A DNA stretch of 64,000 nt from Legionella sainthelensi (GTDB lineage: Bacteria > Pseudomonadota > Gammaproteobacteria > Legionellales > Legionellaceae), in the NCBI RefSeq assembly GCF_900637685.1, contig NZ_LR134388.1, positions 1,933,501 to 1,997,500 of the forward strand, in the 5' to 3' direction. How positions within the stretch are numbered: position 1 is the first letter of the stretch; each line of letters starts with the position of its first letter. The notes beneath the pieces were generated by a model, which was given only the letters and a program-made list of their open reading frames with translations, was not told the origin of the DNA and did no database searches. This document shows, piece after piece, positions 18,986-28,529 of the stretch. The position numbers were made by a program, and so were the translations under genes.

Positions 18986-20722
18986 ATGGAAAGGACCATA
19001 CCGTTTATTTTTTTAATAGCATTTTTTCTATCTAATGTGGCTAAGGCAGATGATGTTGATTTTACTCCAAAACATCCTTCATTTTCTTTAGAAGAAACCA
19101 CGATTAGCTTAATTCATACAGCAATAAATAATAACGAATTGACTTGTGAAGAATTAATTAATCTCTATCTTGAACGTATTAAAAAATATAATTTGAGTGC
19201 GGTAGAATTTGCACCGATTAATGCATTTGTAGAAATCAATCAAAATGTAATCGATCAAGCAAGAGGACTCGATAAAATCCATTCAAATAAGCACCAACTT
19301 ATGGGGCCATTGCATTGTATTCCCATTATACTGAAGGACAACATTGATACTTATGATGCAACTACAAGCTCTGGATCTCTCTCATTATTGGGAAATCAGC
19401 CTAACCAAGATGCTTTTTTAGTAACTCAGTTAAGAAAAGCAGGAGCAATTATTTTGGGTAAAGGTGGGATGGATGAGTTGGCGGCGGGTATGTTTGGTAT
19501 CAGCAGTAGAACTGGGCGTATTGGTAATGTTTATGATACAAGAAAAAGTCCTGGGGGTTCAAGCGGAGGGTCTGCTGTTGCAGTCAGTGCCAACTTTGCA
19601 GTGATTGGAATTGGTACAGACAATAGTGGTTCTGTGAGGATTCCTGCTGCATTTAATGGTGTTTATGGTTTGCGCCCAAGTACGGGTTTAATAAGCCAAA
19701 GCGGAATTTTTCCTTCGGGAAATTTAGATGGCACACCAGGGCCTTTAGCCCGAACAGTTCAGGATCTTGCGACTGTTTTAGATGTCATTGCCAAAGCAAA
19801 TCCAACAGATATGAAAACAGTAAATGTTCCAAGAGAAAACACTTATGCTGCTTACTTAAATGAAGATGGATTAATTGGAAAACGTATTGGAATTGTGCAT
19901 AAGGTTGGAAATAGAAATGTCTTTAAAGAGATGCCCAAGGATATCTCACAAATTATGAAACAATCATTACTCAACTTGGAAAAATCAGGCGCGACCATTA
20001 TTAATGAAGTGAACTTATCTGAATTTGACACCGATCGCTCTCCTAATATGGCGGGTATGAGGCAAGATGTGGATCATTATCTAAGTTCTTATCCTTCTGT
20101 ACGTCAGGATTTCCAAGATTTATGTGATTCAAATAGAATAAGAGTTTTTGGTGATGCTCAAAAGTGCGTCAAATTTTTTGCATTAATGCCGATTAAATAT
20201 GGGGAAAAATATGAGACTGCATTAAAAACATTTGCAAAAAATAGAAAATATGTTGAACAAGTAATGAAACAACAAAAACTTGATGCTCTATTAATGCCCA
20301 TAAGCACTGCAGGCATTGCGACTTATGAACCTTATGACGTGAACACCTGGCTTGCACCGGTTTCTTCTAATTCCGGCCTACCCGCAATCACAATTAATTT
20401 TGGTTATCACAGTCAAATGCCTATTGGCGTGGAATTAATTGGACCACAATTTAGTGAAGGAAAACTCCTCGAAATGGCTTATGCATATGAGAAAAAATCG
20501 CGGCCAAGAGTAAAACCAAAGATGCCAGCAGAAGATAAAGTATTACAAAATTTGGATATATCTGCATACAATAATTTAATAACTAATATAGGTTATAAAA
20601 CTTATATGTATATTTTAATAAATAGTGCAGGAAATCAACCTAAAGAACTCGAAGCAAAGCAATTTAAAGCTTTAGTTAACAAAGAAATAAGTCGCTTAAA
20701 TGAAATTCATCTAAACAATTAG
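18986..20722 (+). CDS. Exported amidase signature family enzyme
   Basis: A 578-residue amidase with a signal peptide (MERTIPFIFLIAFFLSNVAKA) and the Ser-cisSer-Lys set K117 (IILKDN), the cis-Ser in PGGSSGGSA (189-197) and nucleophile S216 (TDNSGSVRIPA). It acts in the periplasm or outside the cell on an unknown amide. The C-terminal 70 residues extend beyond the core. The next gene, an acyltransferase, starts 9 bases after the stop, so the two are probably one operon. It is distinct in sequence and location from the cytosolic amidase at 13116. Confidence 0.88.
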   Translation: MERTIPFIFLIAFFLSNVAKADDVDFTPKHPSFSLEETTISLIHTAINNNELTCEELINLYLERIKKYNLSAVEFAPINAFVEINQNVIDQARGLDKIHSNKHQLMGPLHCIPIILKDNIDTYDATTSSGSLSLLGNQPNQDAFLVTQLRKAGAIILGKGGMDELAAGMFGISSRTGRIGNVYDTRKSPGGSSGGSAVAVSANFAVIGIGTDNSGSVRIPAAFNGVYGLRPSTGLISQSGIFPSGNLDGTPGPLARTVQDLATVLDVIAKANPTDMKTVNVPRENTYAAYLNEDGLIGKRIGIVHKVGNRNVFKEMPKDISQIMKQSLLNLEKSGATIINEVNLSEFDTDRSPNMAGMRQDVDHYLSSYPSVRQDFQDLCDSNRIRVFGDAQKCVKFFALMPIKYGEKYETALKTFAKNRKYVEQVMKQQKLDALLMPISTAGIATYEPYDVNTWLAPVSSNSGLPAITINFGYHSQMPIGVELIGPQFSEGKLLEMAYAYEKKSRPRVKPKMPAEDKVLQNLDISAYNNLITNIGYKTYMYILINSAGNQPKELEAKQFKALVNKEISRLNEIHLNN

Positions 20723-20730
20723 GCTGTTAA

Positions 20731-21921
20731 GTGCAAAAAAATATACAATCCGAAACAAAGATTGAGTTTGTGAATACATTACGGGGGATTACTGCTCTAT
20801 TTGTTGTCCTCTCTCATTATTTCAGTACCTTTTGGTACAAAAGAGATACCATAGCGCATTTAATTAATGCCCCCATACTGGAGCCGGAACACTTTAATGC
20901 ACCGATTTATGTAGTATGGCTCAATAAATTTTCTTTGTTTGATTGGGGCTCTTATGGAGTAGGTTTATTTTTTCTCTTAAGTGGTTTTGTTATTCCTTTT
21001 TCATTACAAAAAACAAGTGTATTCGGGTTTTTAGTTAGCCGCTTTTTGCGAATTATCCCTACGTATGTTGTGGGATTTAGTATCACTATACTGGCTCTTT
21101 TTTTAGGAACCCAATATTTTTTAATCTCTTGGCCTTATTCTCCACAAGAAATAATCATTCATTATTTTCCAGGAATCCGAGACATACTTGAATCAAAAAA
21201 TATAGATTCAATTATTTGGACTTTAGAAATTGAGATGAAATTTTATTTACTCGTTGCCTTATTGGGATTTTGGTTTCGTAAATACTCAATAAAAGTATTC
21301 TTTATGCCCATAATTTTCTTTCTTTTGAACTGTTACCTATCTTATATGCTTCCCGAATGGGCGGTAAGTAATTTCACAGCCTTTATTTGGAGTAGAATTT
21401 TTATTTTGCCCTCTCAATATATTATCTTTATGTTTCTAGGTGTTGTATTTCACTATCTGTATTGTCATAAAATTGCACCTGATCAGGGCTATTTTGCGAT
21501 AGGATTTTTATTTCTTTTATTCTGTATTAATTGGTGGGCAGGACCTTATTCAGAGAGTTTGATTTTAGCATGGAGTTATGCCTTAGCATTATTAACCTTT
21601 ATGTTTGCTTATACTTTTCCTTATTTATTTAAGACAAATCCATTCGTTAAATTTTTAGCAGATATTAGTTATCCCTTGTATATTATTCATTGTATTGGCG
21701 GCTATATGTTTCTTCGTATTTTATTAGATAAAGGTTTTAATGCTGGTGTAGCGTTAATTATAGTTAGTGCCGTTGCCATTACACTTTCCTGGTTTCTTCA
21801 TCTCTTTATTGAAAAACCATCCCAAAGATTAGGTAGAAAACTTGCAACAGAACTTAAATTAAATTCTTTACGGTTGAATCTATTTACCAGAAAGAGAATA
21901 AAACCATTAAGTTTAAATTAA
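20731..21921 (+). CDS. Acyltransferase-3 family membrane protein
   Basis: A 396-residue integral membrane O-acyltransferase with about ten helices. It begins at a GTG codon. The family hallmarks are the N-terminal FVNTLRGITALFVVLSHYF (R and H, active region), YGVGLFFLLSGFVIPF, and the mid-protein IWTLEIEMKFYL. Members acetylate or acylate surface sugars such as LPS, peptidoglycan or exopolysaccharide. There is no SGNH domain, unlike the relative at 25537. It follows the exported amidase by 9 bases and is probably co-transcribed with the next gene. Confidence 0.88.
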   Translation: MQKNIQSETKIEFVNTLRGITALFVVLSHYFSTFWYKRDTIAHLINAPILEPEHFNAPIYVVWLNKFSLFDWGSYGVGLFFLLSGFVIPFSLQKTSVFGFLVSRFLRIIPTYVVGFSITILALFLGTQYFLISWPYSPQEIIIHYFPGIRDILESKNIDSIIWTLEIEMKFYLLVALLGFWFRKYSIKVFFMPIIFFLLNCYLSYMLPEWAVSNFTAFIWSRIFILPSQYIIFMFLGVVFHYLYCHKIAPDQGYFAIGFLFLLFCINWWAGPYSESLILAWSYALALLTFMFAYTFPYLFKTNPFVKFLADISYPLYIIHCIGGYMFLRILLDKGFNAGVALIIVSAVAITLSWFLHLFIEKPSQRLGRKLATELKLNSLRLNLFTRKRIKPLSLN

Positions 21922-21945
21922 TTACAATAAAATCAGGAAGTCATT

Positions 21946-22854
21946 ATGCACGCTTATGAAACAATTTTAAGCAAGCAAGAGAAAAAATGGATTTTGGAAC
22001 GGCGTGTAACCAGACTCTCTGATAATAGAGAGGTACAAATATATCCCATGGGGGCAGAGCGCTATTTATCTTCGGCTTTGATGGGCAATCAAAAGTGTCG
22101 ATACAATATTCGCGCAGATGTAGAAGGGAAAAATGTTTTAGTGATTCCTGGCCATGGTAACAGTAGTTTTTTAGTGGCTCAGGCTGGAGCAAAATCAGTA
22201 ACTGTTTATGATAAAGATCCCATAACGATTGCCTGGATGAAAGCATTTAAAAAATATTATCATTACCGAGAATATGATGCCCAAGGGAAATCTCTAGCCT
22301 CAATTGGTGAGTTATTTACCTCACTTACGTATTGGTATCCTGCTTTAATTAAGATCCCTGGAGTGAAATTAATCCATTTTTTACTATGGATCGGGCATCC
22401 TAACTCCTTAAGACGAACCTATATTCATTACATGGTGGAATTAGTTCAAAAAGCTCTTCAAATGAAAAGAAAAGAAGATTTTGAACTTGATAAAAAAATT
22501 CAATTTCATGTGGGAACAGTGGAGGAAATTTCTATAATCCATGGAAAGCAAAGTTTTCATACCGCTTTTATTCCCTACCTTTTAGGCGTAGAAAACGGCA
22601 TAGAAAACGAAAAAGAGATAGTGCAATTTTTAAAAAAATTGATTGAAATAATTCCTAATGGACGAATTATAGTAAGTCCTTCTAAAGATGTTAAAGATTT
22701 TCATTTATTTGGGAAACGTTATTTTATGACGACAAAATATACAAATATTTATGATATTCCCGGCCTTAAAGAATATCTTTTAGAGAATGATGATCATTGG
22801 TTTCGCAGTCAAGGTCTTGCCGTATTTGGTCAGCACCAAACTAGATGTATCTGA
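21946..22854 (+). CDS. Methyltransferase-like protein (SAM-binding fold)
   Basis: A 302-residue soluble protein starting after AGGAAG. The stretch VLVIPGHGNSSFLVAQAGAKSVTVYDKD (about 65-92) reads as a Rossmann motif I plus the acidic end of beta-2, as in class I SAM-dependent methyltransferases. A later IPYLLGVENG and NGRIIVSPSKD resemble motifs IV-V in related proteins. I do not recognise a specific subfamily. It follows the acyltransferase gene by 24 bases, so it may modify the same envelope molecule. The substrate is unknown and the methyltransferase call rests mainly on motif I. Confidence 0.6.
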   Translation: MHAYETILSKQEKKWILERRVTRLSDNREVQIYPMGAERYLSSALMGNQKCRYNIRADVEGKNVLVIPGHGNSSFLVAQAGAKSVTVYDKDPITIAWMKAFKKYYHYREYDAQGKSLASIGELFTSLTYWYPALIKIPGVKLIHFLLWIGHPNSLRRTYIHYMVELVQKALQMKRKEDFELDKKIQFHVGTVEEISIIHGKQSFHTAFIPYLLGVENGIENEKEIVQFLKKLIEIIPNGRIIVSPSKDVKDFHLFGKRYFMTTKYTNIYDIPGLKEYLLENDDHWFRSQGLAVFGQHQTRCI

Positions 22855-22935
22855 TTATCCTTTTTGATTTATATTTGCTTTATATTCGTAATCATGTTAT
22901 TTAATTTTTAAATGAAGTTTTAGAGAGATTTTCTT

Positions 22936-23991
22936 ATGGAATACAGAACCTTAGGTAATACCGGATTACTAGTTTCTCGTCTTTGTTTAGGTACTATGAC
23001 TTTTGGTGGTAAAGGTTTTTGGGAGGCAATCGGCTCAGTCGGACAGTCAAATGCCGATGAAATTATAAAGTCGTCTTTTGATGCTGGAATCAATTTTTTT
23101 GATACTGCTGATGTTTATTCTGAGGGTGAAAGTGAATGTGTTCTTGGTCAAGCGCTGAAAAATCTTAACATCCCCAGAAAGGATGTAGTGATTGCAACTA
23201 AAGTATACGGCAGAGTTGGCCCTGGATACAATGATATAGGTGCTTCTAGAAAGCATATTATGGAAGCGGTTGATGCAAGCCTTCGCCGTTTAAATACAGA
23301 TTACATTGATTTATATCAAATTCATGGAAGTGATCCTATCACGCCCATAGATGAAACATTGCGAGCATTAGATACCTTGGTAGAACAGGGAAAAGTACGG
23401 TATATTGGTTGTTCCAATTGGCCAGCTTGGAAAATTGCAAAAGCCTTGGGTGTTTCTCAGCTGAAGAATCTTGTTCATTTTGATACGTTACAAGCCTATT
23501 ATTCGCTTGCTGGACGCGACCTTGAGCGCGAGATTATTCCCTTACTGGAAGAAGATAAAATGGGCTTGCTTGTTTGGAGTCCTTTAGCTGGTGGCTTGCT
23601 TTCAGGTAAATTTAACCGTGATAATCAAAAGCCAGAAGATTCTCGCCGTTCCAATTTTGATTTCCCAATTGTGGATAAGGAGAGAGTGTGGCGAGTTCTT
23701 GAGGTTATGGAGCCTATTGCAAGACATCATCATTGCAGTGCTGCTCGTGTATCATTAGCCTGGTTGCTCACCAGACCCGCTGTTACTTCTGTGATCATTG
23801 GCGCTAAGCGTATTGATCAGTTACAAGATAATCTTAGCGCAGTAGCTCTAAAGCTATCCTCAGATGAAATAAAACTGTTAGACGAGGTTAGTTCTTTACC
23901 ACCTGAGTATCCTGGTTGGATGCTTCCTTTTCAAGCATTAGATAGATTAGATCCCTCTGTTCAGCGTTTAGATGCTTTAAATAAGAAATAA
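22936..23991 (+). CDS. Aldo/keto reductase
   Basis: A 351-residue NADPH-dependent carbonyl reductase with a TIM-barrel fold. The catalytic tetrad is readable as D56, Y61 (FFDTADVYSEGESE), K89 (IATKVYG) and H130 (LYQIHGSD). The phosphate-binding end SVIIGAKRIDQLQDNL is typical. It belongs to the YghZ/AKR12-14-like bacterial group judging by WSPLAGGLLSGKF. It ends in a strong hairpin and seems to be transcribed alone. Physiological substrate unknown, probably aldehydes or ketones. Confidence 0.92.
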   Translation: MEYRTLGNTGLLVSRLCLGTMTFGGKGFWEAIGSVGQSNADEIIKSSFDAGINFFDTADVYSEGESECVLGQALKNLNIPRKDVVIATKVYGRVGPGYNDIGASRKHIMEAVDASLRRLNTDYIDLYQIHGSDPITPIDETLRALDTLVEQGKVRYIGCSNWPAWKIAKALGVSQLKNLVHFDTLQAYYSLAGRDLEREIIPLLEEDKMGLLVWSPLAGGLLSGKFNRDNQKPEDSRRSNFDFPIVDKERVWRVLEVMEPIARHHHCSAARVSLAWLLTRPAVTSVIIGAKRIDQLQDNLSAVALKLSSDEIKLLDEVSSLPPEYPGWMLPFQALDRLDPSVQRLDALNKK

Positions 23992-24001
23992 GTGTTTACT
24001 A

Positions 24002-24025
24002 AAGCACTCTTTTATAAGAGTGCTT
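24002..24025 (+). terminator. Hairpin after aldo/keto reductase gene
   Basis: Perfect 10-bp stem AAGCACTCTT / AAGAGTGCTT with a TTAT loop, 11 bases after the stop codon. It is followed by TTATTAG, a weak U tract. Probably a rho-independent terminator. Confidence 0.75.
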
Positions 24026-24094
24026 ATTAGCGCACAGTATTTTTTTAGATTCACCAGGTATTTTACCAACAAATATATTGTGAGGGATGATGAA

Positions 24095-24448
24095 ATGTCT
24101 AAACCACTATCAAGCCTACTAATATGTTTCATTTCATCAGTGGTATTTGCAAATCAGGGTACTAAATCCTGCAAACCACAAGTTGTTACTCCAATTGAAA
24201 ATTGGGAAATAGTTGCCTTTAACACAGCTGATATTCCAACAAGCCATGCATTTCAAGGAGAAAATTTAATTTATTCTGTAAAGGCACATCCTCATAACAA
24301 AGTAAATCAAGTCACTATTGATTCAAATAATGGCAGAATAAAAATTAAAGCGGATGGCAAAGATAATTTCGATGTTCTTGTTCATGTCACTAATAAATGT
24401 GGCAGCACATCTACTACTTTTAATGTACAAATTGATGAAGAAGATTAA
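24095..24448 (+). CDS. Small exported Ig-like/cadherin-like domain protein
   Basis: The ATG at 24095 is preceded by GAGGG at 8 bases; the frame is longer but the upstream part is not protein-like. The 117-residue product has a signal peptide (MSKPLSSLLICFISSVVFA) and a single beta-sandwich-like domain: HAFQGENLIYSVKA, a turn SNNGRIKIKADGKDNFDVLVHVTN, then STTFNVQI. Two Cys (SCKP and NKCGS) could pair. This pattern matches cadherin/putative-Ig domains of secreted bacterial proteins. Role unknown, possibly surface binding. Confidence 0.65.
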   Translation: MSKPLSSLLICFISSVVFANQGTKSCKPQVVTPIENWEIVAFNTADIPTSHAFQGENLIYSVKAHPHNKVNQVTIDSNNGRIKIKADGKDNFDVLVHVTNKCGSTSTTFNVQIDEED

Positions 24449-24578
24449 AAAACATTGTTATTGATTAGATTATCTGCAATATCACTTAAATAATATTGAA
24501 ATAAAAAGAGTATTGGGTATAGACCATAATCTATCAGATGTTTATCATAGATAACTCTAAAAATAAATGAATTCATTA

Positions 24579-25540
24579 ATGGTAAAAATAAAGCATATCT
24601 TCTACAACTTAAATAACGTGTTGCTGTTTTTTTTCTTTGCTTATTAACCTGCAGGGCTCAATCAGCTATTGTGGTATTTCAAAGTGATTTTGGTACTAAA
24701 GATGGTGCGGTTAGTGAAGTGAAAGGGGTGATGTACACTGTAGATCCTTCACTTATTATTTCAGATTTAACACATGAAATACCCGCTTATAATATTTGGG
24801 AGGCATCATATCGCCTATATCAAACTGCCCCATATTGGCCAAAAGACACTGTATTTATAAGCGTAGTTGATCCTGGGGTTGGGACTAAGCGTCGTTCTAT
24901 AGTTGTTTTAACAAATAATGGACAATATTTTGTAACTCCTGACAATGGAACCTTAACTCTTATTGATAATCGATTTGGAATTAAAGAAGTACGGGAGATA
25001 GATGAAACCAAAAATCGTTTAGACGGTTCTGGCTCCTCTAATACTTTTTTTGGTAGAGATGTGTATGGCTATACTGCTGCAAAATTAGCTTCTGGAAAGA
25101 TTTCATTTGAAGAAGTTGGCCCTAAGCTTTATGAACCAATTGTAAAAATCCCGTATCAAAAAGCTACGATCGAAAATGATAAATTACAAGGTACAATAGT
25201 AATCCTTGATCCTCAATATGGAAACCTCTGGACTAATATTGATAAGCAATTACTAGAGCAATATGGCTTTGAGCCTGGTGCATGCTATAAAGTGAGGATC
25301 TATCACAAAAATCATAACACGTTCGTAGGTCTGCTGTTATACCAAAAAACATTTGGCGATATTTCAAAAGGTAAAGATTTACTTTATTTAAATAGCCTGC
25401 TTCATTTGGCAATAGCAACAAATCAAGGTAGTTTTGCTAAAATCCATAAAATTGGATCTGGTCCTGATTGGACAATAACTGTTGAAAAATCAAAAAAATC
25501 AAAAAAACAGTGTGATAGTGAGTGGATATACATACAATGA
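24579..25540 (+). CDS. SAM hydrolase (SAM hydroxide adenosyltransferase), exported; one frame break
   Basis: Member of the DUF62 family, which hydrolyses S-adenosylmethionine to adenosine and methionine and is related to fluorinases. Family motifs: FQSDFGTKDG, VDPGVGT, TPDNGTL, FFGRDVYGYTAA and GNLWTNI. The intact frame opens at a GTG at 24671. Just upstream a different frame begins at the ATG at 24579 (MVKIKHIFYNLNNVLLFFF). Adding one T to the T8 run at 24627-24634 joins the two and gives a signal peptide ending near RAQS. Restored length is about 320 residues. The stop overlaps the next ATG (ATGA at 25537-25540), so the following acyltransferase is translationally coupled. An exported SAM hydrolase is unusual because SAM is cytosolic. 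Confidence 0.8.
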
Positions 25541-27468
25541 AGTACCGGCCGGATATTGATGGCTTAAGAGCGGTTGCTATTTTGTTGGTAATCCTTTTTC
25601 ACGCAGGTGTGAAGTTATTTCCTTCTGGCTTTATCGGTGTAGATATTTTTTTTGTTATTTCAGGATTTCTAATCACCAGTATTATTTATGGAGCTTTGCA
25701 AAATAATCGTTTTTCGTTCATTGATTTCTATAGCCGAAGATTATGGCGATTGCAACCCATATTTATTTGTTTGATTGTAAGTACTTTTTTGCTTTCCTTG
25801 ATTTTTTATTTGCCTGAGGATTTGATTCAATATGCCAAAAGTGCTCGAAAAACTTCATTATTTCTTTCAAATATGTTTTTTGAAAGAGCAACAAAAGGTT
25901 ATTTTTCACCAAATGCGAATCAATTACCTTTGTTACATACTTGGTCATTATCAATAGAATGGCAATGTTATTTGATTCTACCTGTAATAATCTATGGCAT
26001 TTATCGAACTGTTAATAAAAAGCATATTGCAAAAATAACTTATTTACTCACAGCATTTTTTTTAATTTTAGCGTTATTTTTATCAACAAATGAACCGGCA
26101 AAAAACTACTATCAATTATTGAGTCGCATTTTTGAATTTTTAATAGGTTCATGTATTGTATTTAGACAAAATCAATTTTCATTGAATAGGTATTGGATAG
26201 AGAGTCTAAATATCGTTGCAGTTATAAGTATATTTTATATAGCAATGAATGCGAATACTCATATAGGCTTTCCAAATTGGTATGCTATTGTTTTGTGTTG
26301 TGCAACAAGTATTCTGATCATTTCGGGGACAAGCTATCCTCAGACATTTCTAAGCCGCTTTCTTTCCTTGAAACCTGTAGTGTTTATCGGTTTACTTTCT
26401 TATTCACTATATATTTGGCACTGGCCAATATTTGTGATTATTCGTTATTTAAAAATTGAAGAGACATCCCTTGTTTTAATGTATGCATGTACTTTAACCT
26501 TCATCATTGCTTATTTTTCTTGGCGATTTATTGAGAAACCAGCACGTAAATTTCACACCATTAGGTTTGGTTACAGCCTAATCTATTTATGTATACTTCC
26601 TGGTTTTTTAATTCATTTAGGGGATTACACAATCAAAAAGCAGGAGGGATACCCCAAACGTTTCAATGAAATGGCTCAAATTGATAAGCAGCTAAAACAA
26701 TATTCCTATCCGATCAGAGCGCAATGTCTTAAAGACAAGAGCGTTGAAATAAATAATAATTGTGTTCTTGGAGCAAAAAGCCCAAATAGAAGAACGGGTT
26801 TCATGTTTGGGGATTCTCATGCGAATCATTTATGGGGATTTATGGATGCTCTTGCAAAAAAAGCGAACATATCTATTCTGGCTCATGCAACTGCGGCATG
26901 CCTCACTCTACCGGGAGTTGAGCAATATGATTGGAATAAAGAGGTTTATGCTGCATGCCACGAACAAATCAACCGTTATTATAATATGATAAAAAATAAT
27001 CATTATGATTTTGTGATTTTAGGACAAAATTGGGATGGATATCTAGGCGGTAAACTCATTGTCAATGAGTCCGTAGAGTTGACGAAACAACGAATCGAAA
27101 AAGCATTAGATAATGCCTTGCAAATTATTATTGCTTCCGGCGCCACACCTGTTTTACTTAAAACAATTGTAGTCAATAATTCTTATAATTGTTTTTTTTA
27201 TCATATTAAACTGAGAAAGAAGTATCAATCTGAAGAATGTGATTTTGCGATGCAATCAAATTGGCAAGATGAATTATTTGAACGTCTTAAAAGGAAATAT
27301 ACGCAATTAATAATTATTGATCCGAAACAAGCTCAATGTCTCAAAGGCCAATGTAGCGCGGACATTAATGGTATACCCATGTTTCGTGATTCCGGACATA
27401 TTACTGATTACGCTTCATATCATCTAGCGATTCGTTATTTACAACTTTATGAAAATCCATTGACTTAA
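25537..27468 (+). CDS. OatA-like acyltransferase-3 with C-terminal SGNH domain
   Basis: A 643-residue inner-membrane O-acetyltransferase. Residues 1-360 form the acyltransferase-3 domain (YRPDIDGLRAVAILLVILFHAG, GFIGVDIFFVISGFLI, WSLSIEWQCYL). About residues 375-640 form the extracytoplasmic SGNH domain, with GDSHANHLWG as nucleophile block and DSGHITDYASYHLA as the Asp/His block. Such two-part proteins move acetyl groups across the membrane onto LPS O-antigen or peptidoglycan. Legionella modifies its legionaminic-acid O-chain in this way, so LPS is a likely target. The ATG at 25537 overlaps the stop of the SAM hydrolase gene; the frame extends slightly further upstream. Confidence 0.9.
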   Translation: MKYRPDIDGLRAVAILLVILFHAGVKLFPSGFIGVDIFFVISGFLITSIIYGALQNNRFSFIDFYSRRLWRLQPIFICLIVSTFLLSLIFYLPEDLIQYAKSARKTSLFLSNMFFERATKGYFSPNANQLPLLHTWSLSIEWQCYLILPVIIYGIYRTVNKKHIAKITYLLTAFFLILALFLSTNEPAKNYYQLLSRIFEFLIGSCIVFRQNQFSLNRYWIESLNIVAVISIFYIAMNANTHIGFPNWYAIVLCCATSILIISGTSYPQTFLSRFLSLKPVVFIGLLSYSLYIWHWPIFVIIRYLKIEETSLVLMYACTLTFIIAYFSWRFIEKPARKFHTIRFGYSLIYLCILPGFLIHLGDYTIKKQEGYPKRFNEMAQIDKQLKQYSYPIRAQCLKDKSVEINNNCVLGAKSPNRRTGFMFGDSHANHLWGFMDALAKKANISILAHATAACLTLPGVEQYDWNKEVYAACHEQINRYYNMIKNNHYDFVILGQNWDGYLGGKLIVNESVELTKQRIEKALDNALQIIIASGATPVLLKTIVVNNSYNCFFYHIKLRKKYQSEECDFAMQSNWQDELFERLKRKYTQLIIIDPKQAQCLKGQCSADINGIPMFRDSGHITDYASYHLAIRYLQLYENPLT

Positions 27469-27470
27469 CG

Positions 27471-27518
27471 GAAAGAGCTGATTGCCCAAGTTTTAAGATT
27501 TAATGAATTAGCTCTTTC
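27471..27518. terminator. Stem-loop between convergent genes
   Basis: GAAAGAGCTGATT pairs with AATTAGCTCTTTC, 13 bases with one wobble, around a 22-base loop. It lies between the rightward acyltransferase gene and the leftward gene ending at 27533, and probably works as a bidirectional terminator. Confidence 0.6.
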
Positions 27519-27532
27519 AGTATCTGTGATAC

Positions 27533-28517
27533 TCAACAATTAAACCGCATATTATTAGGCTCAAATTCTTCTTCATCTGGTTCAGGGTGAAGTTCTTTAT
27601 TCAAATTTTGGATTGCTTTATTTATCTTCTCGGTGAACATCTGAGGGTTGTTTAATAAGGCTATCGCATGTTCCTTTTGTCCCTGCGTTAAAATCAAAAG
27701 TGCTGCTTTTACCGAATTACTCTGGTTAGTTGGAAAGTTGACCCGATGTGCAAGAGGCAATGTCGCCATAGCTTCTTCAATATCTTGGGCCCACTCTTGA
27801 CGGCCAGGCATACGTTTTCCTAGATCTATGAGTGTTCTAAGTGATTCAGCGGGTGAATTTTTTAATGCTTGTGTTTGTAAATTTAAAAGCTCAATGACCG
27901 CTTTGATTTGTCCCATCGTCATATTTTGTTGTCCTATTTTTAGGGCAGAATCGGCTAAAAGTTTGTTGATACGGGCATCATTACTACTAAATTTACAAGC
28001 AACCAGCTCTTGTCTTGCTTTTTGATAGTCCTGATATAATTGCACTTTATCCTTTAAATCGCCAGCTAACTCTATCCATTTGTCGGATAAATCTTTTGAT
28101 GAATTAGAATTTTGCAAAATATTATTTTTGATAGCTTGCAATTGATTTGTTATTGTATCTTGAGATCCCCCTAGATCGAGTTGACCTATCTGATCCATTA
28201 GATTTTGGGCCTGTCTGACATGGGGTACGAACCTCTCGATTGATGTTAATACGGCCTGGTAAAATTGCTCGTGATCCGCTTCTTTAGTCTGATTATGGTC
28301 AATTAAGTGTTGTATCGTTGCTGGAAGTAAAACCTCCTTTAGCCAATCGGTTATTCGTGTTTTTTATCGCAAATAGCCAATCTGGATGCACATATGCAGC
28401 ATTTCGTGCTGCATGTCTATCTCCGCCCTGATTTAGGGTTTCTCTGGCTCGATTGACTGCAGCGATAGCCATAAGCACTTGCGGTTTGTCCGCAATGGCA
28501 TGAGGAAATTTGGGCAT
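27533..28517 (-). CDS. Coiled-coil orphan protein, effector-like C-terminus; one frame break
   Basis: Two frames, 28517-28299 (72 codons) and 28198-27533 (221 codons), join into one protein of about 328 residues if one surplus base near 28331-28340 is removed; the region between them then reads without stops (KEVLLPATIQHLIDHNQ...). The protein is mostly helical, with a long heptad-like segment and no signal peptide or membrane helix. Its end, PDEEEFEPNNMRFNC, has an acidic block about ten residues before the C-terminus, resembling the E-block seen in Dot/Icm substrates, and ends in Cys. It starts 12 bases after the upstream gene ends, so the two form an operon. Function unknown. Confidence 0.65.
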
Positions 28518-28529
28518 CGCTTGAGTGGT

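Noticed and set aside
13116..20722. GatA of the tRNA amidotransferase for either amidase
   Set aside because: No GatB or GatC nearby; one amidase is exported and both are diverged.
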